The notes below the pieces were generated by a model. That model was not told where the DNA came from, did not search any database, and saw nothing but the letters and a program-made list of their open reading frames with translations. This document shows positions 48,787 to 55,259 of a stretch of 64,000 bases of DNA, one piece after another. Each line of letters starts with the position of its first letter. Within the stretch, counting starts at the first letter, position 1. This DNA comes from Candidatus Pelagibacter communis. GTDB taxonomy: Bacteria > Pseudomonadota > Alphaproteobacteria > Pelagibacterales > Pelagibacteraceae. Where the stretch lies: NCBI RefSeq assembly GCF_001179985.1, contig NZ_CVSI01000058.1, positions 186,001 to 250,000 of the forward strand, written 5' to 3'. The translations under genes were made by a program, and so were the position numbers.

Positions 48787-49244
48787 TGGTCTACATTTTT
48801 GGTGTTTGGTGTGGTTTGAGCAGGACATGTGCTGTCCCAACAAGTTCTAACATGTATTTCTTTTTTACTGTATTTACCTATGCCTATATCACCTGGTACA
48901 TCATTATTATGAAACAAAGTAACTGCTGAGCTTTTATTATCGTAAGCGTTTTTTGCAAAATTAGAAAGGTCTGTTGCTACTGCTCTTGCTACTCTGTCAG
49001 AGTTATTTCCAACAGACAAGTCACTACAATTTAAATTTTTATCAAATATAGACTTCTCACCTAAATCACATCTTCTAATTTCAGCTGCAATGTATTTACA
49101 GACTGCACTATGATTAGACTTTGAAGTATTTTTTTTGGCACTACTCGTATATCCATTATAGGCAACTACACCTACCGCAGCAAGAATACCAATGATAGCT
49201 ACCACGACTAAAAGTTCTATAAGTGTGAAGCCTTTTTGTTTCAT
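48765..49244 (-). CDS. Type IV pilin-like protein, array member 10
   Basis: 159 residues: leader MKQKG, cut before FTLIELL, then the shared helix and YNGYTSSAKK. The globular part has RRCDLG and NCSDL cysteines and a C-terminal CWDSTC pair. It is closest to members 4 and 11 in the CDLG/CNLG region but otherwise different. Its start abuts the member 9 stop, with no spacing. Confidence 0.92.
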   Translation of the reverse strand: MKQKGFTLIELLVVVAIIGILAAVGVVAYNGYTSSAKKNTSKSNHSAVCKYIAAEIRRCDLGEKSIFDKNLNCSDLSVGNNSDRVARAVATDLSNFAKNAYDNKSSAVTLFHNNDVPGDIGIGKYSKKEIHVRTCWDSTCPAQTTPNTKNVDQCIIYVN

Positions 49245-49787
49245 TTAAAAATTTGGATCAATAATTGCAAAATCTTGCATTTGTTTATTATCCCACCACC
49301 ACATTACTTTAAATTTGCCAGAGTTACCGGAACAATATGGATTTCTTGGACAGACAACCATAGTAACTTCTCCATCATCCTCACCATCTCCAGCACCTAC
49401 TCCTTTAGAACCTTTCATTTTGACAGCACAATTTCCGGAGGGATGATTATATGATCTTCCGCTATAACTTTTTGCGTCTGTATCTAGTGGATTTGCTAAA
49501 CCATATTTATGGGTTAAAGTTATAGCAGCACAACTCCACTGCTTATTTTTAAATATATCATTACAAGGAACTCCTGGATCACCAAATATTCTAGTCGATG
49601 TATCAATTCCACACTTTGCAAATTCACCCTGCATATAACTAACAGTTGTTCTAAAATTTTGTTTTACAACCGCTTTTTTTGCTGAAGATGTATATCCATT
49701 GTAAGCAACTACTCCCACTGCAGCAAGAATACCGATGATTGCTACTACGACTAAGAGTTCTATTAGGGTGAAGCCTTTTTGATTCAT
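49245..49787 (-). CDS. Type IV pilin-like protein, array member 9
   Basis: 180 residues: leader MNQKG, FTLIEL, shared helix. The tail is Gly/Asp-rich in the middle (GSKGVGAGDGEDDGEV), with Cys in AKCGID, VPCNDI, WSCAAI, NCAVK and VVCPRNPYC, more cysteines than most members. The KYGLANPLDTD segment is its version of the NP[FY] motif. Two bases separate it from member 8. Confidence 0.92.
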   Translation of the reverse strand: MNQKGFTLIELLVVVAIIGILAAVGVVAYNGYTSSAKKAVVKQNFRTTVSYMQGEFAKCGIDTSTRIFGDPGVPCNDIFKNKQWSCAAITLTHKYGLANPLDTDAKSYSGRSYNHPSGNCAVKMKGSKGVGAGDGEDDGEVTMVVCPRNPYCSGNSGKFKVMWWWDNKQMQDFAIIDPNF

Positions 49788-49788
49788 A

Positions 49789-50292
49789 TTAAAATCCTGT
49801 TGGCACTTGTAACTGATCTAAAGTTTTTTTAGTTCCGCTTTCATCATAAGAGGCATCTATTAAAAAACAGGGGTCAGTTTTACATTGGTTCCATCCTACT
49901 AAAACAATTTCACCAGCATTTCTAGTCGGGCCACTATTTAATAGACCACTTGGGTTGCTAGGAGTTGTATTATAAGGATTTTTAATTTTAGTTTGGAAAA
50001 CGTCTATGAAATATTGTGCCCAAACATTGCTGTTTAAATTTCCAGCACCTCCAGTTGAACACGAAGTTATATGTTTGCTTACAGTTGGGCCTTCGGTAAG
50101 ATTTGTTCCCATCTGACATTTAGCAATTTCAGCCATTGCATATTTTTGAATCATTTTTTGATTACTCTCCATCGTTTTCTTTTTAGCGCTAGCAGTATAC
50201 CCATTATAAGCAACTACTCCCACTGCAGCTAGAATACCTATGATTGCTACTACGACTAAAAGTTCTATTAGGGTGAAGCCTTTTTGTTTCAT
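49789..50292 (-). CDS. Type IV pilin-like protein, array member 8
   Basis: 167 residues: leader MKQKG, FTLIEL, shared helix and YNGYTASAKK. The tail has AKCQMG and ITSCSTG, the KNPYNTTPSNP segment and the CKTDPC pair near the end. Its ATG overlaps the member 7 stop by four bases, so the two are translationally coupled. Confidence 0.92.
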   Translation of the reverse strand: MKQKGFTLIELLVVVAIIGILAAVGVVAYNGYTASAKKKTMESNQKMIQKYAMAEIAKCQMGTNLTEGPTVSKHITSCSTGGAGNLNSNVWAQYFIDVFQTKIKNPYNTTPSNPSGLLNSGPTRNAGEIVLVGWNQCKTDPCFLIDASYDESGTKKTLDQLQVPTGF

Positions 50293-50804
50293 TGAACTTT
50301 GAACTTTGTGATCATACTTTCACTTGGTGAAATATTTGTACCAACTATTATTTCATCATTCTGTTGTCTTGTAATACAAGTTCCACCACCACTTCCATTG
50401 TTATTATAAACAGTGTTTCCACTAACAGAGCACACGCTGGTAGCATACCATTGTTGCTCGTAAACATTCTTATATCCTATTGCTTTAAAGTGGTAATCAA
50501 ATGCCTCAACAACACTATAACTATTATTGCCTTTGGTAATATTGTTAACTTTTGAACATAAATCTGATTGATTGACTACATTTCCTGAAGATATTTTTTT
50601 TAAAATCAATGGTTCTGAAACAGTACATTTCATGATTTCAGTTTGGATAAATTTTGCTATTGTCTTATGTTGATTTTTAGCTGCATTTTTTTTTGCACTT
50701 GATGTATACCCATTATAAGCAACCACTCCTACTGCAGCTAGGATACCTATGATAGCTACAACGACTAAGAGTTCTATTAATGTGAAGCCTTTTTGTTTTA
50801 TCAT
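50289..50804 (-). CDS. Type IV pilin-like protein, array member 7
   Basis: 171 residues from ATG 50804 (leader MIKQKG); a TTG three codons earlier is a weaker alternative. FTLIEL and the shared helix follow. The tail lacks the KNP segment, has MKCTVS, DLCSKV, a Gly/Asn-rich loop (NNNGSGGGTC) and ends in SMITKFKVQ. It is among the most divergent tails. Confidence 0.9.
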   Translation of the reverse strand: MIKQKGFTLIELLVVVAIIGILAAVGVVAYNGYTSSAKKNAAKNQHKTIAKFIQTEIMKCTVSEPLILKKISSGNVVNQSDLCSKVNNITKGNNSYSVVEAFDYHFKAIGYKNVYEQQWYATSVCSVSGNTVYNNNGSGGGTCITRQQNDEIIVGTNISPSESMITKFKVQ

Positions 50805-50825
50805 TTTTATCAAATAATAATTAAG

Positions 50826-51314
50826 TTAACACCAGCTTTCTAAATTAAAAAAAACATTTTTATATACCAGGCTTTGATTATAGTCTTTAGAAACAAAGGT
50901 TCTAATACTAATTTGGCATGGTCTATTTCCAGGACTAAGATCTACTGTAATTGCCTCTTCAAGATATCCTCCAGTTATTTCCATGCAGCCTCTATGATCT
51001 CTGTAAAGGTTTTCACAAATATGATTGTTAACATGTTCTCGTAATTTATTTGCAAAATCACTTTTGTTTGTCGAATTACATTTATATGTAACTTTTGCAC
51101 CGGAAGCATTTTTGAATTCAATCTCATCTTTTAATTCACAACTTGCTTTTTGTGCATATAAATATTTGATTACAGTGTCGTGACTTTGCTTTAAAACAGT
51201 ATCTTTTGCTTTAGCTGTATACCCATTATAAGCAACCACTCCTACTGCAGCTAGAATACCGATGATAGCTACAACAACTAAGAGTTCTATTAGGGTGAAG
51301 CCTTTTTGTTTCAT
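50826..51314 (-). CDS. Type IV pilin-like protein, array member 6
   Basis: 162 residues: leader MKQKG, FTLIEL, shared helix, then YNGYTAKAKD instead of the usual SAKK. The tail has ASCELKDE, YKCNST, HICENLY, GCMEI, RPCQIS and a C-terminal Trp-Cys. Six bases downstream of member 5. No KNP segment. Confidence 0.92.
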   Translation of the reverse strand: MKQKGFTLIELLVVVAIIGILAAVGVVAYNGYTAKAKDTVLKQSHDTVIKYLYAQKASCELKDEIEFKNASGAKVTYKCNSTNKSDFANKLREHVNNHICENLYRDHRGCMEITGGYLEEAITVDLSPGNRPCQISIRTFVSKDYNQSLVYKNVFFNLESWC

Positions 51315-51320
51315 TTTAAT

Positions 51321-51857
51321 TTATTCGGGTACAGTTATAATTTCAGTAATTATATCATTAGATCCAGATCCATATCTAGTTGAGATTTTATAACCTTTAC
51401 CAGTACCTCCATCAAAATTCATATAGGTGTAGCCAACTTTATTTGGGGGTGGTATTGAATAACTAGATACAAAAGCATTACCATTATCTTCAAATGGATT
51501 TTTGATCATTGAATAATACTCAAAAGGACATTTGGCGGTGTCAAAGTATGCTCCTGGATTACTTTTAGGACTTCCTATTGATTTCAAACTATTACAATTT
51601 TTATTGGTTGAGCAATTCGTGCTTGGATTTGACTGAAAAGTTTTATTAGTGATCGAGTCAAATTCAACATCAAGGTTATAACATTTGTTTATTTCATTAA
51701 TAATATAATTTTTAACTGTATTATGATTCTTTTTTACTACGCTAATCTTAGCACTAGCTGTATACCCATTATAAGCAACTACTCCCACTGCAGCTAGAAT
51801 ACCGATGATTGCTACTACGACTAGAAGTTCTATTAGGGTGAAGCCTTTTTGTTTCAT
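51321..51857 (-). CDS. Type IV pilin-like protein, array member 5
   Basis: 178 residues from ATG 51857, which gives the standard MKQKG leader; the open frame upstream belongs to the end of member 4. FTLIEL and the shared helix follow. The tail has NKCYNLD, NCSTNKNC, KCPFEYY and the KNPFEDNG segment, and ends in a Gly/Ser-rich region with STRYGSGSND. Seven bases after member 4. Confidence 0.92.
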   Translation of the reverse strand: MKQKGFTLIELLVVVAIIGILAAVGVVAYNGYTASAKISVVKKNHNTVKNYIINEINKCYNLDVEFDSITNKTFQSNPSTNCSTNKNCNSLKSIGSPKSNPGAYFDTAKCPFEYYSMIKNPFEDNGNAFVSSYSIPPPNKVGYTYMNFDGGTGKGYKISTRYGSGSNDIITEIITVPE

Positions 51858-51864
51858 TTCTAAA

Positions 51865-52338
51865 TCAATCCATGTAAACATAACTGATAGTTCTGTTATT
51901 AGCATTACTACATGGAGTCTCGTGACATGTAGCAATTAATACATTGTTCCATGCATTCTGACCCATTAATGTTCTTCCAAGATTAGCATCGTTATTATAA
52001 TCGTACCAACTAATATTAATAGCGCTCTCATCAGTATTGAAGGGATTCTTAAAAGCTGCGGATATACCTGCTCCAGGTTTGTGAATAGCCTGAATAATTT
52101 GACTTGAATTTGTTATTGGACAAGATAATTGACCTGACATTGCAGTTCTTTCTCCTAAATTACATTTTTGAATTTCAGCGGACATAAATTTTACTATTGA
52201 TGAATGATTTGATTTGGCCGAAGATTTTTTAGCACTACTCGTATACCCATTATAAGCAACTACACCTACTGCAGCTAAGATACCAATAATGGCTACAACA
52301 ACTAAGAGTTCTATTAGGGTGAAGCCTTTTTGTTTCAT
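51865..52338 (-). CDS. Type IV pilin-like protein, array member 4
   Basis: 157 residues: MKQKG leader, FTLIEL, shared helix, YNGYTSSAKK. The tail includes QKCNLGERTAMSG, LSCPIT, KNPFNTDE and the CHETPC pair followed by SNANNRTISYVYMD, which resembles the ends of members 2 and 3. The ATG overlaps the member 3 stop by one base. Confidence 0.92.
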   Translation of the reverse strand: MKQKGFTLIELLVVVAIIGILAAVGVVAYNGYTSSAKKSSAKSNHSSIVKFMSAEIQKCNLGERTAMSGQLSCPITNSSQIIQAIHKPGAGISAAFKNPFNTDESAINISWYDYNNDANLGRTLMGQNAWNNVLIATCHETPCSNANNRTISYVYMD

Positions 52339-52853
52339 TAATAACCAATCCTTTTTTGAAATCTGTTAGCTGAGTCCGAACACGGTGTTTTAAAACAACC
52401 ATTAAATACTAGATCTCCTCTATTATTGTCCCAACACGCAGTTACTTGACCAACATATTGATCTTTAGTTGTATTTATAAAACACTGAGTTGTAAAAAAA
52501 TTTCCTTGCGGTTTATAAATATTTAAGATCGGTTGACCAAATCCATAATTATTATTTGCTCCAAAATAGTTTGATATTATTCCTGCTACTCTTGCAACAT
52601 CACTACTTGAGGAACTTAATAGTACATGACATTGTGTTTTATTCCACATAGCACTTTCATTACCACCTTTTACCTCACATAAGGCTTTTTCATTTAACCA
52701 AGTTTTATAAATCACATCCATATTTGCTTTTGATGTATTGGCTTTGGCGCTTGTTGTATACCCATTATAAGCAACAACTCCTACTGCAGCTAGAATACCT
52801 ATGATTGCTACAACGACTAAGAGTTCAATTAGCGTAAAGCCCTTTTGTTTCAT
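52338..52853 (-). CDS. Type IV pilin-like protein, array member 3
   Basis: 171 residues: MKQKG leader, FTLIEL, shared helix, YNGYTTSAKA. The tail has ALCEVKG, TQCHVL, QCFINTT, TACWDNN and the CFKTPC pair before SDSANRFQK. One base after member 2. The late CxxxPC-Ser-Asp-Ser-Ala-Asn pattern is shared with member 2 (CCHTTPCKDSAN). Confidence 0.92.
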   Translation of the reverse strand: MKQKGFTLIELLVVVAIIGILAAVGVVAYNGYTTSAKANTSKANMDVIYKTWLNEKALCEVKGGNESAMWNKTQCHVLLSSSSSDVARVAGIISNYFGANNNYGFGQPILNIYKPQGNFFTTQCFINTTKDQYVGQVTACWDNNRGDLVFNGCFKTPCSDSANRFQKRIGY

Positions 52854-52854
52854 T

Positions 52855-53367
52855 TTAAGGAATTATATTTAATCTTGTATGATTTGCACTATCTTTACAA
52901 GGAGTAGTATGACAACAATATAAATCTATTCCTGTATTGTTATCACTTATAAACACATAACCCAGATGATTGTCGTTAATTGTTCCCCAATTATTAAATA
53001 CAACCAAGGATTTTTCCTGCTTAAAAGGATTTTTCATTGTGCAAAAAGAACATCTGGAATAACCAACGTAATTAATAAATGCATTTTTCGCAATTCTTCC
53101 AGGATTTTGTACTCTTAGAGGACAGAGAAAGTTTAAACTATTGGTTTGATCAAATATATAATCTGTCATCCCTGTGTTACATTTCATAGTTTCAAGACGT
53201 ATAAATTTTTCAATTGATTTACATGTAGATTTTATGTTTGAGGATTTGGCACTATTTGTATATCCATTATATGCAACAACCCCTACTGCAGCAAGAATAC
53301 CGATGATTGCTACTACGACTAAGAGTTCTATTAGGGTGAAGCCTTTTTGTTTAATTACACCAACCAT
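52855..53367 (-). CDS. Type IV pilin-like protein, array member 2
   Basis: 170 residues: leader MVGVIKQKG, slightly longer because the start is displaced into member 1 (17-base overlap). FTLIEL and the shared helix follow. The tail has MKCNTG, FLCPL, RCSFC, KNPFKQEK and CCHTTPCKDSAN. The KNPF and CxxxPC motifs mark the common globular core. Confidence 0.92.
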   Translation of the reverse strand: MVGVIKQKGFTLIELLVVVAIIGILAAVGVVAYNGYTNSAKSSNIKSTCKSIEKFIRLETMKCNTGMTDYIFDQTNSLNFLCPLRVQNPGRIAKNAFINYVGYSRCSFCTMKNPFKQEKSLVVFNNWGTINDNHLGYVFISDNNTGIDLYCCHTTPCKDSANHTRLNIIP

Positions 53368-53869
53368 CTTTAGCTATTGTTACATTATAGTATTCTTTAT
53401 GAGTTTTTACCCAAAGAGCTATTTTTTTTTTTGAAGCGCCTGAATAACATTCTGTTTCATCAAATCTCATCCTCCCATCAGTATCATTTCTACCGTTTCT
53501 AGCAGTGTGTACAACAACAACATCCTTATCATAAGGATTTGTGTAACCTTGATCTAAAAAATATTGCATAAAAACAGCATTTAAAGAATTAATTCCCGAG
53601 GCATTATTTGTTACATTGCAGTTAATAGTTCTTTTATCACTTAACTTTAACGTAGCTGTGCCCTCAACATCACAAAGTTTAAGTGATTGATTTATAAATT
53701 TGACTGCTTGTTCATGTTGTTGAAGCGTAGCATTTCTTTTAGCACTAGCCGTATAACCATTATAAGCAACTACTCCTACCGCAGCTAAGATACCGATAAT
53801 AGCTACAACAACTAAAAGTTCTATTAATGTAAAAGCCTTGAGGTTATCTCTTTCAATTGCTTGCGACAT
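53351..53869 (-). CDS. Type IV pilin-like protein, array member 1 (first in the run)
   Basis: 172 residues: leader MSQAIERDNLKA, cut before FTLIEL, so the -1 residue is Ala rather than the Gly of all other members. The shared helix and YNGYTASAKR follow. The tail has KLCDVEG, INCNVT, TNPYDKD, ECYSG and a C-terminal DGWCN. As the promoter-proximal member with a distinct leader, it may be the founding or least exchanged copy (inference). Confidence 0.92.
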   Translation of the reverse strand: MSQAIERDNLKAFTLIELLVVVAIIGILAAVGVVAYNGYTASAKRNATLQQHEQAVKFINQSLKLCDVEGTATLKLSDKRTINCNVTNNASGINSLNAVFMQYFLDQGYTNPYDKDVVVVHTARNGRNDTDGRMRFDETECYSGASKKKIALWVKTHKEYYNVTIAKDGWCN

Positions 53870-53892
53870 TAGCAGTTTGATATAAGTTTAAT

Positions 53893-54501
53893 TTAAAACT
53901 TTATTCTAAATGCTATAGAATTGTATTTACTATCAAATTCGTCAGCATTATAAGCGTCACCATCTGATGTGGTTCCGCTACCACCCTCAACTTCTCCAAA
54001 ATTAGAATGTTTAAATACTAACTCATAATTGTCAGAACCTAATCCTAATATTAATTGATATGCAAAATTAAAAGTGTTCTGGTCACCATTGAATGTGTTA
54101 CTTCCAGACCTATAACTAGTATCTACCATTGAATAACCAAAACCAGCACCTCCCCCTATGATACCATAAAACTCACTTTCACCTGGTGTTGCCATAGCAT
54201 TAAACATTGAAGCAATGGTTGACACATCGACAGTAACATCTGATGTTAATTTTTGTGATACTTCGCTATAGTAATTTGTCTCAATTTCAGTACTTATACC
54301 ATTAGATCTTTGTCCAAAAGCAATTCCTAAAACAAATCCATTCTCTTCAGGGTCTTTAAAATAAGTTGTGCCACCAGAGTCGTGCGGATCTTCAGCAATA
54401 TGCTTTGTGTAGCCTAAGGACATCATAGAGTAATTTTCTGCTACAGATACATTTATAGCTGAAAAAAATATTGCAAAAATCGTAATTAACAGTCTACGCA
54501 T
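53893..54501 (-). CDS. Outer-membrane beta-barrel protein
   Basis: 202 residues with a signal peptide (MRRLLITIFAIFFSAINVSVA, cut before ENY). The mature part alternates hydrophobic and polar residues in strands such as NGFVLGIAFGQRS, GISTEIETNYYSE, FYGIIGGGAGFGYSMVD, FAYQLILGLGSDNYELVFKHSNF, and ends with an aromatic Phe (IAFRIKF), typical of small OmpA/OmpW-like barrels. Gly-rich loops carry acidic residues. It lies 23 bases upstream of the first pilin gene and could share its transcript. Function beyond a barrel is unknown. Confidence 0.8.
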   Translation of the reverse strand: MRRLLITIFAIFFSAINVSVAENYSMMSLGYTKHIAEDPHDSGGTTYFKDPEENGFVLGIAFGQRSNGISTEIETNYYSEVSQKLTSDVTVDVSTIASMFNAMATPGESEFYGIIGGGAGFGYSMVDTSYRSGSNTFNGDQNTFNFAYQLILGLGSDNYELVFKHSNFGEVEGGSGTTSDGDAYNADEFDSKYNSIAFRIKF

Positions 54502-54525
54502 AGATCTATAATATCATAAATTATC

Positions 54526-54828
54526 TTATCTTTTAAATACTTTTTCAAAGATATTATAAAAAAAGGCAATTAAAAAACCTGCTATAAAACCATGAACAAA
54601 ACCCCATAAACCAGCTAAAATTGTACTTACAGGGTCAATAGCCCAACCAGGATAAGGTAAACCAAATATTCCTCTAAATATAACAACAGAATTTACAATA
54701 TTTTCGTGCCAGTTGGAATTATACCCATCTTTTAAAATATACATTGCAAAAAAACCAGTTGAAATTATTGCAATCATCCAAGCTAAACCAATAGCTATAC
54801 CTAATGCAAACTTAGAAAATTTATTCAT
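54526..54828 (-). CDS. Small integral membrane protein, two or three helices
   Basis: 100 residues. A first helix at about residues 8-31 (LGIAIGLAWMIAIISTGFFAMYIL), a loop with PYPGWAIDPVSTI, and a closing helical hairpin LAGLWGFVHGFIAGFLIAFFYNIF. The Gly-spaced GLWGFVHGFIAGF resembles proteins annotated as 'bacteriophage holin' or DUF5676 in bacterial genomes. No holin function is implied by its context; it lies between the lipoprotein and barrel genes. Role unknown. Confidence 0.6.
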   Translation of the reverse strand: MNKFSKFALGIAIGLAWMIAIISTGFFAMYILKDGYNSNWHENIVNSVVIFRGIFGLPYPGWAIDPVSTILAGLWGFVHGFIAGFLIAFFYNIFEKVFKR

Positions 54829-54842
54829 AAATTTAAATTTTT

Positions 54843-55208
54843 TTATTTTACAGGTACTACAAAGTTAGGTGTATATGTTCTATGTTTATCAGTTATAGAG
54901 TCTGTAATTCCTAAGTCTATAAGAACACTTCCAGCAAGTTTTGCATCTTCAATTTCGCTTGGTATACTTCCAAAAGAGGTCTTGCCACTTTCGGTTTTGC
55001 AATCGTATCTTAAAGCGTCATCTGAACGTCTTACCATTTGTGTTCCAGGTACTTCAACTTCATACTGGGCTCTTTTATTAGAAAGTTTACAAGTTCCAGA
55101 GCTACCATCGCTAAATGAGAGTGTAACCGGAACGTCAGGGTCGTTAACTATTGATGCACAGGATGTTAAAAACACTAAAAGTAAAATTGAAGCTAGATGT
55201 TTTGCCAT
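54843..55208 (-). CDS. Small lipoprotein
   Basis: 121 residues. A lipobox LTSC at residues 13-16 after a short hydrophobic segment predicts lipidation at Cys16. The mature start CASIVNDPDVPVTL resembles the SCA-(S/T)-IV family of small outer-membrane lipoproteins, with a Cys pair (GTCKLSN, RYDCKTE) and a Ser/Gly turn. The predicted sorting is to the outer membrane (no Asp at +2). It probably works with the neighbouring barrel, but that is positional inference. Confidence 0.75.
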   Translation of the reverse strand: MAKHLASILLLVFLTSCASIVNDPDVPVTLSFSDGSSGTCKLSNKRAQYEVEVPGTQMVRRSDDALRYDCKTESGKTSFGSIPSEIEDAKLAGSVLIDLGITDSITDKHRTYTPNFVVPVK

Positions 55209-55259
55209 TTCATATCATACCACAAATGTAAGTGGTCTGTACATGTTTATTTCAACAAT

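Noticed and set aside
48231-53869. CRISPR array (regular repeats about 500 bp apart)
   Set aside because: The repeats are the coding 5' ends of pilin genes with full ORFs between them; spacing and length do not fit CRISPR.
54526-54828. Phage holin
   Set aside because: The resemblance is to proteins loosely annotated as holins; there is no endolysin or phage gene nearby.
55209-55259. Terminator hairpin ACCAC/GTGGT upstream of the lipoprotein gene
   Set aside because: The stem is five pairs and is not followed by a T run on the coding strand; it could be chance.
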